From Apostichopus japonicus (Eukaryota; Echinodermata; Holothuroidea; Aspidochirotida; Stichopodidae), in contig NC_092565.1 of assembly GCF_037975245.1 (NCBI RefSeq), positions 15,591,499 to 15,655,498 of the forward strand: a stretch of 64,000 nucleotides of DNA, in the 5' to 3' direction. How positions within the stretch are numbered: position 1 is the first letter of the stretch; each line of letters starts with the position of its first letter. This document shows positions 40,701-50,400 of this stretch, one piece after another. Below the pieces are notes generated by a model that was not told the origin of the DNA, did not search any database, and saw only the letters and a program-made list of their open reading frames with translations. Made by a program: the position numbers and the translations under genes.

Positions 40701-43700
40701 TTTCTTTTCTTTTGTGATATAACTGAATTTCTTTGATCAACACAGGTCTTCAGAACAACTGTCATGAAGTTATAAATAAACAATGGATCTGACTTATAAT
40801 CATTGCATACACAAAACCTGATATATATATGTAATTCAGAGAAACCTTTCACAGAGCTGAAGTTTGACAATTTGCCTGTGTTATTAGAAGCCCGCAGGCA
40901 TCACTACAAATAATTCAATGTGATGAGGGCATTGACATAATATTCTTAAGCCCTTTCACATATCAAGAGTTGATTAGAGCCCAGATTTAAATATACATAC
41001 GCTTGTTAGGCTTTATCAAGAAGGGAAAATAAGTTTTCCAGGTTTTCCTTTGGGAACTGCTTGAAGTAGGATCCATACTTATTTATAGCAAGAAACTAAA
41101 GTACTCGATGATGATGATGATGTACTGCACAAATTCCACTTTAGTAGACATTTCTTAAAGAGATCTAATTTGTGATATTATCTTTAATATCATTGAAAAC
41201 TTTTATCTCACTTTTATCTCACTCCAGACATCAGCTGCACTGTATGATTTACAGGTTCAGTAGTATGTTTCTACAGTTTAACTAAAACGATTTTGATGAT
41301 TCCATCATTTTTCTTACATAAAATTAGTTTGAAATTTGAAGCAAATGGTACACACCACTAAAAATACATAAAGATGTTCCACATCACACTGCATTAATGA
41401 ATAACTAGTGCTAAACTGGTAAAAGTTGCATATATGAAGGCTTTGATGTAATACTTTACCCATACAAAGATGTAAACCAGTTGCTAATTATCCTTGACAA
41501 CTAACAAAAAACTTCACTCTGAATCTTACCATGCAAAGTGTTAGGCTCTGCAAACGAAGGTGAGAAAAGTTAGAGGGCCTGATGTTTTAAGTAATTAATA
41601 TTTGGTTGACTTTTATGACTATCAGAGGCAAACTGAGATGAAAACTTAAGAACACATTAAGAGACACAGATGGAAAAAATGGACAAATGAGCAAAGAATA
41701 GAGTAAAAAAAACACAAAACAAACGAACAAATGAAAGTGTATCCGCTATGAAAGTGTTGTCGCCCAGAACCATGTGTAAGGAAAGTTACAGAGCTTTTTG
41801 AGGTTTTTATCATATGGTGCAATAGTTTAAACTGACCAATGAATACACCTTTTGTACTCAAGGTCACTAGTATGAAAAGAGACAGCTCGTATAACCTTTA
41901 GTTATGCAAACCAGTGATCCTGTTATCATACATGACAACGGAAAGTGGAATTATTGGCTATGAGTCGTCCATTGTGTTTTTTTTTACTTCTATTAAATCT
42001 GCCATGAGTTTTGTAAATCTATATGATTTCTGTTTAGTCATTTACACGCACTATCTTGTACAACCATAACAACAATGTAAACTTACCCCAAAATAATATA
42101 TGCATAGACAGGAATTGTTCTGCATATGATAATTACAATATTTCAACCTGGGAATGAATTTGTTTTTCATTAGTACAGCTTAGGTTGACAAAATTTTTAC
42201 TCAAATTAAAGGTGCATATACAGCAATCATATTAGTGTGGTATTTAAAATGGCAAAGGTTGAACAGCTGCAAAACATTTCATGGAACTGAGAGAGCCCAA
42301 ATTGATCACTTTGTATTTGTAATCTAGAAATTAGGTTGAATGTTGACATCAATAAAGTTGTAACTTACTTTATTTAGTTATTTCGGTTCTCTCTCCTAAT
42401 TTACTTTTCCCGACAACAAAAGCAAACAAGAAACTGACATTTACTCTTTCATTCTCTGCTAATAACAGTCTGTCAAGGATTGATGGATAAGTTCAAGTTT
42501 GTCTGTGTCACCACGGCAACCTACTTAGAGACCCTCTATCATCAAGTGTAAAAGCAACACAAATCTATCTTGTTCACATAGATGAGCATGAATCACTTTG
42601 TGTACAGAATAAACACAAGAGCTAGAAACCAATTCAAGACTAATCTGGGTAGTGTTATGTGGCAATAAAGAAATAGAGCCCATAGCCCCATAGCCAAAGA
42701 ACAAATGGTCTTCCTGCACTGGTAGTGGATAGCAATAGATCACAGTTGACTCCACGCATAGTCACCATATTATCCTACCGTCTACACTTTAATCATCCTA
42801 TGCATATATGAGGAAGAAGCTCACAATAGATTCTTCACAAAATGCAAATCTACCTCTTGTACTCAGTCCTGCAAACTGAACTCCCCACAGTAAGTGAATG
42901 GATTCCAGAGACCCCTCCTTAAAATACAAAGTTTTCAAACCAAAAGAAATCTTAATCTTTATAAAGTTCATATGGCTGGGTATTTCATAAACTTCAGAAG
43001 ATCCCTGGCGAATCCCGTTTCTCAAACAGCTCACTTCACTTTACAAGCTCAACCAATGGGCCTCTAAAGCAAGAGATTTCAAAATATTCATTGTGGAATA
43101 TATAAATATACATATTTAGATATATGCAAATTATGTATCAAATAAGCCATGCAGAAGAAATTGCTTGAAGGAGCACTGGGGTGAGGAGAGAAAAAATAAC
43201 TTCCCCAAGAACAAAAAATAGAACCACCCAAATCTTGAAAGAGATGCTGAAGGTGGAAAACAAAAGTCGAAGAATAGAGTAGTTATTAGTTCAGAGTAAA
43301 CATGTCTTGTTCTTGAGGCAATCGGAAGTTAAGCAACGAGTGGCTCCTTGACAACCTGAAGGAGGCAGAATCTTAAAGTCTTCTCAAGCACAGTAAATCC
43401 TTAGTTAGCCAGTAAACGGAAGAGCTATTGATTGCGAACAACATTCACACAGATTCATAGAGAAAGATGGTCTCTAGATGACTCGAGCAAACCGTTACTT
43501 TACATGATCTGTCAAAGATGTGTAGGAACTACACTATATTCTCATATAGTCTGAACGTCTGAAAACCTATGGGTCACCACCTAACCCTGGTCTCACAAAG
43601 GATGTTTGACCGGTAGCAAGATCGATCATTTTAGATATTGAGGAAGTTTTTTTAACATATGTTGAGTCAGATTGGTATATTGACATTTGACACAGTGGCC

Positions 43701-46700
43701 ATGGCAGCCAACCTCAGGACTGCATTTGTCACATGCTTTGAGCCAAAATCTATGAATTTGTGGCAAGGAGTCAGAGCCAATGATCAAAATTAGCTTCCAA
43801 GTGGCATATTAATGATTATAACTTGGAAGGGGGGGGGGGGTGGGGGCTGATGATATAGCCTGTACCTCAACGGCTCAAGCAAACTAGTAGTTTACAAGAC
43901 AACATTATCATAGACTCACATAGCAAGTATCTCAGTAGCTCTAGTAACCATAACCATCACATCAGAAATAGCAAATTTTAGGAGTTACACAGTTTCATAG
44001 ACAAAATGAGATAAATACAAGTAGTATTGTTAATCTGCACTGAATTGAGTAATCAATCATGGTTAACAAGAGGAATGACATAATACACAAAAGGAAGAGA
44101 ATGTAGGCCTAAAAGTTATTTTCAGGGCAGCAACTCGGCTAATGTCAATGAAATTATGCTCAGTATGTATTAACTACAGTTGATGAACATATCAAGATAA
44201 GTTAATGTCTTATATCAGGCACCTACTTTTCAGGACAATTGAATTTGATGTCAATAAAATTAAAGATACTTATCGGGGACAACTTTGGTATCCTATGATG
44301 TCAATATCAACAACAATATTAGTGGTACCATACTTAAATGGTTTAAGCCAACTAATCCTATATTATCCAATAGCTTCAATACCTAGTATTATACTTACTG
44401 TGAGTACAGTAAGAACAACTGAGGAATGGAATAACATGGATGCTACAAATTAAACTTACTCAAGTCAACTGAGATATCTGTTATTAATGTCAATTGCATT
44501 AAAAGATACCAACTAAGAACAAACGAGGCATCAAGTTAATATCAATGCCGATAATAAGTTATTCAAGCTGAGAATTTTAGGTGATAAACAATTGAAAAAA
44601 AGACAAACAAATCTCATATAAACAAGACGTTTTTCTTCAATTCCGATCAATCATACAAAAGAATATTGAAGAATCAATTTTAAGTATATAAAATTTTAAT
44701 ATATATTTCAGAGACATATTGCAACAGTGACGTCCCATGAAAGTATATGATGAAGCAATCTTATATGGTGTAGACTCAAATAGTCAACAAAGTTTTATTC
44801 CAAAAATTTGTTTACTGCAGGAATAATCAAATCAAGTTCTTTGTTCTTTTGCTATGAGATGTTCATGTAAATCAAACAAACACACACCATATTGTATAAT
44901 GTCAGTTCTATTGAATGGCAGAAGTCCTTAAATGCTATTGACAATTAGAAGCCTTTGTAGTCTTTCAATCTCCAGGCTTTCTATACTCATACAAAATGTT
45001 ATGAAAAGGTCATTTTGACAATTTTACAATAAAGGAAATCATTTCTTTCGTCAGCATTTTCTGGATACTGCCTCGATCTGATAATTACTGTACAATTTTG
45101 GTTTGATTTGTCACTAATTTGCAAGATGTCGTAGAAACGTATAGTCGTAATGTGATTGCAGAATGGTCTAAATGTCTTCTTCTTTGAACAGGTTTCCTGA
45201 AATACCATCGATAATCAACCATTTCTGCTCTGAAATAAATTTTTGATTCCAAAAATAGCTCAAATCTTGAAATGAAAATGCTCCAGGAAAGCCAATAAAA
45301 GGGAAAATTAATATTACCTTCATCCCATGCTGCTTTGGCTGCTGAAGTGTAGAGGTTGGAACAAAAGCCGGAGAACATTGAAAAGACTCTTGATGGAATG
45401 TCTTTCTTCGATGCTATGATAATGAGATGAAGACAGAGAAAATATGCAGGCTAGCCAAACTTCATGTCATTGATATACATCTACAAGTATATTGGTACAA
45501 GTGATGGATATATACTGTATGAATCAAACAGCTATTAAGAAAAATTTAATTCACCACAAATATCTGTCATCACATCAAAATTTGTTGGATTCAAACTTTC
45601 TTTATTTCGATTAAACAATTCATATTAATTCACGAATTAGGAAAAGTGACGTTTGTAATGACACAAATTTCTCTTAGATTGCCATGAAGTAAAAATATAG
45701 GTCAGAATTATGTAATGTAGACAGCAGCTTCAAATAATGGGAGACTTAAGTCATTATTTTAGATATGATCCTTCCTGTTATTTCTGTTGTATGATTTGTT
45801 TATACTCTGTTTGACCAACTACATTCAACACTTAGGCTGCAAGTCTTATAAAACTGTCATCAAACGGAGCTGCGAATAGCAGAAATGTTAAAAGATGACA
45901 TTGCGCGATGAATAAATCTGATTTCATGTAGAAAAGACATTTAGTGTATTCTAGGTAGGAATTTTTACCACCCACTGTGTTTAACAGAACCAAAACGAAA
46001 CATGTTTTTAATTTCCTAAAAATTTCTGTAAAAATTCTATTCTACGATTAGCCAACTATACTGACAACTAAGCCTAGCCAAAATAGCAAGTGCTTTGTGA
46101 AATATTTTGTGAACTAAATCCCCAATAAATTGTGAGATGCAAACTTGATTCTCAAAATACAATCTTATTATCAGTCATTCATGTTTCAAAGAATCAAAAA
46201 CTGAATCCATGATATTCTTTGCAGTTTTTTTTAAAACATACACAATTTTTGGAGTGATTAAGTAGGGGTTTTCCACATGAAAAAACTTTTATTCTCACTG
46301 GAGCCCCAGATGCACTGTTCATGATAGGCATATACTTTTATCAAAAGTATTTCAACATCACATAAGTTACTCCTGACGTTGTGTTTGACCGTGGTGCATT
46401 GTTTGTAGGTATGAATATGCCATGTTTACAAAGTTCTTTGATTGTGCAAAAAGTTTCTTGGATTCTTGCCAAGAATGTTTGCAAGCCCAAGACATTTGTC
46501 AGAGGGGTTTATCAGTTTTAATTGTGCTTTGTCCTCTTCTACAATACACACTAGACTTGTGAAATTTGCTTTACCAAGCAGCAAAGAAAGTTGGCAAATT
46601 TGGATGGTAGCCCAACAGGCTTTTTGATTCATGTATACTGCTGTATTACAGTAAATAGTGTAAAACAAACAACAAGCGACTGACACTTACCACTGTATTT

Positions 46701-48329
46701 CTGTATTGTTGACAACAGTAATTGAAGGTTCTCATCATCCCAAACTAGAGTTGACCCTAGCAGGTCCACATCAACATCTCCTTTGGCACCCACACAAGGA
46801 TCTGTGAAATAATCACATAGATGGACCCCAAATTGCCTCCAAAATGTATCAAAATACACTGTCAGCATCAACTGCTTGACCTGAGCATTCAGTGAATCGC
46901 CCCATCTAACAGATTTTCTTGCCAGTGAGTTCCTCTTGAACCGAGTTGTGGTTTTCTTTGTTGATCCTTCGTCTGCGGCCGTCGCTGACTTTGACGGAAC
47001 AAGTTTGACAGAAATGGATTCTACATGGTTGGCATCTTTATCATCCTTGGACTGACTTGCCCGCTTCAACTTCATTTTTTGTAAAAGTCCAGAGGAAGTT
47101 GCAGCTGATGAGAGCAGTTTTACAACAAACTCCTCCTCTGAGGTTTCCAGACCACATAGAGGAGAATCAGTTGCAGCAAAATTGATTTCAAGACTTCTTG
47201 TAATAGCTCTCCCTCTTGGACGGTCAAACCATAGACCCTCTCGAACACCCTCAGGGGGGCAAGAGCTCTGTGAAATGGATTTCCAGTCAAATGTATCTTG
47301 TTTGTCAATCAAGGAAGTTAACAGCTTTGAGTTTGCCATTATAAAATAGAACGTTCGGAATGCAGACACCTCTGCCCTGCATGCAGCGATGCACTCCAAA
47401 AGTTTCTCACATTTAAAAGGTTTTAGTTCTTTAAAGACTAAATCTGTTCCAGCAGAAAAGCCTTTTATAGCACCAAATGAGTTGCAGACACAAACCGAAC
47501 AGCATGGGTGTTGACTAAGTTGCGACTGGAATTGCTTGAGCGAACGGTTGAAATCTTCTACACTAGAGACAATGTTCTTCAGTAGATCTTGCGAAAGCAT
47601 GCTAACATGGAAGTATGAACAGACTTTAAATCCTGTAGTTATTAGAGTGTGAAGCCAACATATTGCACTTTGTTGGAGATGCCTGAGATATTGATCAAAT
47701 TTGTGCACATTTTCCAGTAAGTGGGGTATGACTGGTTGCAGCCACCTGTCTGTATGCAGCCTGTGCTGAATTGAAGGAACATGATTGAGATGGAGTCTAA
47801 GTTCTTCGCAAACAACTGGCAAGAATTCAAGCTTCGTATGAGGTTCAGAATCTTTCCCGGAGAGAAAATCTACCAATGTTTGTTCCTCATCCTGCACCAG
47901 ACTCTCCAAATTTTGAATAAACTCTATCAGCTGGGAAAGACGTGAAACACAATCTCTAGAAAAGAGTAACTTGGCCTGTCCCACTCTGAGATCTGTCAAT
48001 CTCCCATTCAACCTGGCAAGAGAAATGCTGTATTTGTTGTGTCCAAAAGCTGATGATACACGACCATAGGATTTCAAGCATGGCAAATGGCCTGGCTCTA
48101 GATTTGCAAAGCATTGTTGCAGTATATGTAAACTGTGATTAATTTCTTCATTGGAAAACTGTGGCAACACTGATTTCTTAAAACTTTTAGTTTCACGTGG
48201 GGTAGATACTGGAGAGGAGCTCGAGGACGGTGGTGGAGTGTCTAGATCCAACACTGGTTGACCGTGAATCATTTGCAAAGGTGGTAGTCTGCGATAAGGG
48301 ACGTCTGTGGCTGGAGCAAATTCCATCAT
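10444..48329 (-). CDS. CCDC142: CCDC142 homologue (nine coding exons)
   Basis: Coding segments in transcript order are 48329-46691, 45413-45318, 33746-33570, 19139-18958, 14898-14749, 13143-13029, 12154-11977, 11651-11446 and 10730-10444. Every junction has GT/AG borders and the phases agree, giving 3030 bp and 1009 residues. I assign it from the C-terminal third, which resembles vertebrate CCDC142 as I recall it. Examples are LLKPVTEGVCHL, KFSLHGACQLEQDL (the vertebrate form is close to RFSLQGALQLKQDF) and, near the end, EWLSLRVHQGNRWKLSF. The N-terminal 546 residues are one exon with a serine/proline-rich stretch near residues 32-45 and a basic segment ending RKSVRWGDS at 471-479. I see no signal peptide or membrane span. 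Its function is poorly known. An additional small phase-compatible exon in the long introns cannot be excluded. A non-coding first exon probably ends at 49567. Confidence 0.85.
10829..11079. repeat. 16-bp minisatellite with higher-order A-A-B structure
   Basis: There are fifteen full units and one partial unit, all in exact 16-bp register. Type A is GGGGCAAATGGGTGAT (with minor variants) and type B is GGGGTATAGGAGTGAT. B occupies units 3, 6, 10 and 13, so the array is mostly an A-A-B 48-bp super-repeat. It sits in CCDC142 intron 8, about 100 bp upstream of the last acceptor. The minus-strand ORFs rich in His-Pro-Leu are artefacts of the repeat. Confidence 0.95.
11446..11651 (-). CDS. CCDC142: CCDC142 coding exon 8
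   Basis: The exon is 206 bp, phase 2 to phase 1, with acceptor ctctctgcag and donor gtaagt. The serine codon split across the junction restores the conserved KFSLHGACQLEQDL. The exon ends with a serine/lysine-rich stretch. Confidence 0.9.
11768..11931. repeat. 20-bp tandem repeat of near-palindromic units
   Basis: About six diverged copies of a unit like CAGGTATGCTATGGCATACC are present. Each contains the inverted pair GGTATGC/GCATACC. It lies in CCDC142 intron 7, starting about 45 bp from exon 7. Confidence 0.8.
11977..12154 (-). CDS. CCDC142: CCDC142 coding exon 7
   Basis: The exon is 178 bp, phase 1 to phase 2, with acceptor tactttcag and donor gtaaat. It encodes VLPSEPNQYAELAINTLLKP through WMNFILKEKPKF, one of the segments that best matches vertebrate CCDC142. 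Confidence 0.9.
12155..13028 (-). other. CCDC142 intron 6
   Basis: I see no repeat or RNA gene. The short ORFs on both strands near 12.1-12.4 kb are shadows or chance. Confidence 0.7.
13029..13143 (-). CDS. CCDC142: CCDC142 coding exon 6
   Basis: The exon is 115 bp, phase 0 to phase 1, with acceptor ctgcttgcag and donor gtacgc. It encodes ALSSWSSSQF through PLGKEWRRKTTN. The open frame reaches a stop soon after the donor, but the next exon continues in the right phase. Confidence 0.8.
13144..14748 (-). other. CCDC142 intron 5
   Basis: AT-rich intronic sequence. The 66-codon minus ORF at 14468-14668 has no recognisable motif. Confidence 0.7.
14749..14898 (-). CDS. CCDC142: CCDC142 coding exon 5
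   Basis: The exon is 150 bp, phase 0 at both ends, with acceptor ctcatttacag and donor gtaagtg. It encodes 50 residues starting ILTDYALRVLKICSMLVAEI and ending RVENLISHLH. Confidence 0.85.
16205..16426. mobile_element. MITE family 'ACAGGTAAG', degraded copy
   Basis: The right end AGACAGGTAAGTGAGGAG followed by TGAAGTAAAT matches copies at 23651 and 29095. The interior (GGCTTC then ATGGTAGA, AGTGACC, GGGGTCA, CACAGTGC, GGTTACCA) aligns with the copy near 25.77-25.94 kb. The left boundary is uncertain. Confidence 0.6.
18362..18819. mobile_element. hAT-like MITE with inverted CAGG(G/C)ATGAGACT ends
   Basis: The left end CAGGGATGAGACT at 18362-18374 and the right end, complement of CAGGCATGAGACT at 18807-18819, match 12 of 13. 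Both ends are abutted directly by ATACAG, at 18356-18361 and 18820-18825, a probable target duplication of at least 6 bp (hAT elements make 8). Inside is a G/C hairpin near 18432-18462 and an A-rich right half with a GCGGAAACGCGGA-type inverted stretch. No ORF encodes a transposase. Confidence 0.75.
18958..19139 (-). CDS. CCDC142: CCDC142 coding exon 4
   Basis: The exon is 182 bp, entering in phase 1 and leaving in phase 0, with acceptor ttcctcacag and donor gtaaac. The 61 residues include TASIEEWGKRKV and QQFLLVSQGDLK. A hAT-like MITE lies about 140 bp into the following intron. Confidence 0.8.
23371..23651. mobile_element. MITE family 'ACAGGTAAG', best-preserved copy with long inverted ends
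   Basis: The left block beginning CTTACCTGTCTCCCCACAAC at 23387 is the exact reverse complement, over about 43 bp, of the right block ending GTTGTGGGGAGACAGGTAAG at 23630. The inverted similarity continues outward, less perfectly, to ATATATTTAC/GTAAATATAT. The roughly 140-bp interior contains GTGACCGGTCA and has no ORF. Confidence 0.8.
23825..24315. repeat. three-copy tandem repeat, unit about 158-166 bp
   Basis: Each unit runs from TATTTGCACTTGTA through TTTGCCCA/TTTGTCCA, TTTTCTGTTGTCTT, TTTGCATGGTT, GAAGGCCT, then AATACAAGTTTGCAGGAAG and a closing GCAATCTAA. Copies begin near 23825, 23983 and 24149. Weak ORFs on both strands span the units but none resembles a known protein. Confidence 0.85.
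25770..25937. mobile_element. MITE family 'ACAGGTAAG', degraded copy
   Basis: It aligns with the 16.2-kb copy over GGCTTC, GTGGTAGA, GGGTCACTGGGGGCAC, TGCAAAGAATGTTACCA and the end AAGACAGGAACGTAGTAAAT. Confidence 0.55.
26100..26935. mobile_element. possible decayed hAT-like element
   Basis: CGATTAATCGC occurs near 26108, and again, reading from the opposite strand, near 26930, with neighbouring ATTAC/TCG-rich blocks on each side (GATTACACTT and GTAACCGAGTAATCG). Termini of this wording occur in some hAT transposons. The core is self-palindromic, no target duplication is clear and no transposase remnant was recognised. Confidence 0.3.
27165..27755 (+). mobile_element. non-LTR retrotransposon (CR1/L2-like) 3' remnant
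   Basis: The plus strand encodes IRKLNDLILIFTYHNNLLPG and then, after a frame change, HNTRNTYNLHTANEY. This is the order seen after the reverse transcriptase of CR1/L2-like LINEs, where a YHNNLLP-type segment precedes HxYNTR. About 300 bp downstream is a LINE-type 3' tail with AAATGAAATACATAAA and a TGAACTGAAC end near 27755. Stops and the frame change show it is dead. Confidence 0.5.
28212..28304. mobile_element. MITE family 'ACAGGTAAG', internally deleted copy
   Basis: The left end GGAGTGAC then CCTGTCTCCCCACGACCTT matches the 23.4-kb copy, and it jumps straight to a right end GGAGCAAAGTAAATTA. Confidence 0.55.
28677..28880. repeat. dispersed repeat, copy 1 (second copy near 50.2-50.4 kb)
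   Basis: Shared blocks in the same order are ACAAAGCACTGCTA, CTTTAAACATCTG, GGCTGGACTAC then TAGTCTAACACACA, CAATGCAACACAA and ACTCA. The copies are roughly 70-80% alike by eye. I see no coding content and the class is unknown. Confidence 0.6.
28960..29095. mobile_element. MITE family 'ACAGGTAAG', degraded copy
   Basis: Interior GTGACCCGC, ATCACCGGGGGCACAGTGCTA and the right end GGAGACAGGTAAGTGAGGAG then TGAAGTAAAT match the other copies. Confidence 0.6.
29487..29675. repeat. degenerate 10-bp tandem repeat
   Basis: There are about eighteen variants of AACATAACTG (for example AACATAGCTA, AACACAGCTG and AATATAACTG) in succession. The minus-strand ORFs rich in Ser, Val and Met across it are repeat artefacts. 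Confidence 0.8.
33010..33560. repeat. 76-79-bp tandem array, about seven diverged units
   Basis: The unit is anchored by GCGGCCATGGGGACGCTAAT then GTCTACTCAAC, AAAGTAATG, a TTATCCAAA segment and a CATCA..AGCAA end. Units start near 33041, 33117, 33194, 33273, 33350, 33428 and 33499. The last unit ends about 10 bp before the exon 3 splice donor. Confidence 0.9.
33570..33746 (-). CDS. CCDC142: CCDC142 coding exon 3
   Basis: The exon is 177 bp, phase 1 to phase 1, with acceptor ctcttcacacag and donor gtaagt. It encodes 59 residues from AYCRALGSSLKDK to KAKTDQSQ. A tandem array ends about 10 bp downstream of the donor. Confidence 0.75.
33747..45317 (-). other. CCDC142 intron 2 (11.6 kb)
   Basis: It is AT-rich with few ordered repeats: a GA run at 35936-35950, a GATGAT run at 41107-41122 and a G run near 43830. 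About twenty ORFs of 60-104 codons occur on both strands, none with a recognised motif. A small missed exon of CCDC142 remains possible. Confidence 0.6.
45318..45413 (-). CDS. CCDC142: CCDC142 coding exon 2
   Basis: The exon is 96 bp, phase 1 to phase 1, with acceptor catcatag and donor gtaatatt. It encodes 32 residues beginning ASKKDIPSRVFSMFSGF and ending AAKAAWDE. Confidence 0.75.
45414..46690 (-). other. CCDC142 intron 1 of the coding region
   Basis: I see nothing recognisable. The ORFs here are read-through from exon 1 and chance frames. Confidence 0.7.
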
Positions 48330-48330
48330 A
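46691..48330 (-). CDS. CCDC142: CCDC142 coding exon 1 (residues 1-546)
   Basis: A splice acceptor, ttattctcag, ends one base before the tandem start codons ATG ATG at 48329, so translation starts at the very beginning of this exon and the true 5' end is in an upstream exon. The donor gtaagt follows GAAATACAGTG. The open frame continues 20 codons into the intron before a stop. The exon carries the N-terminal region, many leucine-rich helical stretches and several cysteine clusters such as HPCCSVCVC. Confidence 0.85.
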
Positions 48331-49566
48331 CTGAGAATAAGAGAAGTTTGAGTTCTATCAAATTGTGTTACAAATCACTACAGCTAGGTTCATTCCAACT
48401 ATATCCTAGTCAAGCCTCTGTACATCTGTACCAAAAACAACTCATGTGACTCAAAACCATTTGAAATTATTTCTGGGTTATTTTTTGTTCGGAATTCAGT
48501 ACACTCAAACGACATTCAATTTGAGTTTCTATATCACTGCCTAGGTAAAGTGTTAATAAGTGCCTCTGAACTATGCGAATATTTTGCAACAAACTGAGGG
48601 CTGTGTGTGATATAATTTTGAGATTTAAATGCACTAGCAATATCAAATTAATCTTTACCTTTCCTTAACATTTAAATAACAAGGTTTTCCTAATTGACCA
48701 ACGCCTAACATTCTAAGTTAGCCTATGTTGTGTTGGATTGTGTCCCCTAACTGTTGGCCTAGGCCCCTGTACAAGTCGAGTAAAGGCTTCATAATTGACG
48801 CACCTTCGTAATTGACGCACCTTCAAATATAACTAGCAACGATACAGCAACCAACCTAAACTTTTTGTAGTCAAGCAGAGTTACATATTTCATGAGTTTG
48901 AATCCATTTCAGTTAGGCCTATATGCTGATGAAATTGTGGGTTTTTAAGCTTATAACAACCTCCCCCCAGTTTCGGACATGTTTTGAGAATTTTAGAAAT
49001 CTTACTTCCTAATAATAACCAAAATTTCCTCAATATAATACCACTCCTCTCTGAGACCTGACCTGCCTGACCTTAGAGCATAGCAAACAGCATACAAAGT
49101 CAACGGATGTATCCATAGGCCTACACTACAGCTAGCTTACAGTATAAGAATGTGTCAATATAGGGCTATGAAAGAACTTGAGACAGCAGACATTTTGTGG
49201 TCAAATTCTGCTCATTTGTATGTTGCTTAGGCACAGAACAAGATTTTTTTGAGATCATTACATTTCTGAGGAACTACACTTATGAAAAATGCATACAGTT
49301 GAGTGATTTGGATTTTTCGTCGATAGGCATCATTAATAAAATCCTTAAGTGCGTCAATTATGAGCCCACCATGCTACTTAGTATAACTATAAGACATAGG
49401 ACTAGGCCTAGGCTATTCATAAGTTACCAGAACAAATATTGGTTAAGTGAGGACTACATATCATAGTATGTCATGTGGCCTAGGCCTAGTATGATTCATA
49501 CTAGGCCACATGGCATCATGTTTTCTTTCTGCATTTATTTCATTTTCTAACGCGTAGTCAACTTAC
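48331..49566 (-). other. probable CCDC142 5' intron
   Basis: It lies between the proposed untranslated exon and coding exon 1. It includes the left arm of an inverted duplication (49051-49378) and a 17-bp-stem hairpin at 49473-49511 built on ATGTGGCCTAG and CTAGGCCACAT. Confidence 0.5.
49051..49378 (+). repeat. inverted duplication, left arm
   Basis: It reads in the opposite orientation to 51976-52295. Matching blocks include AGCAAACAGCAT, GTCAACGGATGTAT, GGCCTACACTACAG, CTATGAAAGAACTTGA, GTGGTCAAATTCTGCTCA, TTTCTGAGGAACTACAC, GTGATTTGGATTTTT and AATCCTTAAGTGC, then ATTATGAGCCCACCATGCTA. Identity is high, roughly 80% or more by eye. A 90-codon plus ORF overlaps it but has no recognised domain. 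Confidence 0.85.
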
Positions 49567-49700
49567 CTGTATAAAAATGTTGTGGCAACTCACACAAAAC
49601 AGTAATACTCGTTTGGACTACCTTAGGCCAGGCCAAGTTCAAGATAATGTTAGACTTGGTCCGGTCCAGGCTAACGTACAGTAGCCTAGCCTTTAACTTG
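49567..49700 (-). other. CCDC142: probable CCDC142 5' untranslated exon (upstream end not resolved)
   Basis: Exon 1 of the coding sequence begins at an acceptor one base before its start codon, so an upstream exon is required. On the minus strand TTTTTATACAG followed by gtaagttg gives a strong donor at 49567/49566. The transcription start is not identifiable, so the upper boundary is nominal. Confidence 0.4.
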
Positions 49701-50179
49701 TTAAATTGTCACCGTTGAGTGATTTCGATATTTCAGGAAACGTATCGTTGAATAGAGTACTCTCCATCCTCTTCGATATGAGGTTTAATATTCGGATATC
49801 CCACACGATAAATTCTAATGTAGACAAATTATGATTCACGTATAATTTATTTAATACATTAGAAAAATCATTTTGTTGTGGTATTATGTATTAATGGTAA
49901 CATACGTGAAACCTACAGGTTGCATTGACGACGTTCAACGTTGCTATGCATACTAAAGATACCACACTGTTTTGATTTTAGGTTGCAGACTGCAGAAGGA
50001 ATGCATTTTGGCATGCAAGTGTGTCAAAGGAATATAGAACGCCAGACACGCAAAAATGAAAACTTAACGAGCATGCGCTAAATATAACAAATGACATTTT
50101 CTACGAGTTCAAAGCGAGAAACGTATTCCAATGCAGAGGGAGGTGGTTTATAGAGCTATCACTAGCCTTTAAAGGGAGA

Positions 50180-50400
50180 CATTAGGCACAATAATTAGAT
50201 GTGTTCCAGACTGTTCCAAATCACTGCTACCATGATATATCTCTTTAATCTGTACCAAATTTAACGTTTGGGAAGTAAACTTTTAAACATCTGTGGCTCG
50301 TTAACTAAAGTTGCTGGACTACATAGTCTAACACACATGACACATACCATTAAGCTAGTGCTCCAGATGCAACACAACACTCAATAGGTAAACATGAGTA
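50180..50400. repeat. dispersed repeat, copy 2 (first copy 28677-28880)
   Basis: It carries AAATCACTGCTA, TTTTAAACATCTG, GCTGGACTAC then TAGTCTAACACACA, GATGCAACACAACACTCA in the same order and orientation as the other copy. Confidence 0.6.

Noticed and set aside
46629..46690. Last 20 codons of the 566-codon minus ORF
   Set aside because: They lie beyond a consensus gtaagt donor at 46690 whose phase fits the next exon, so they are intron read-through.
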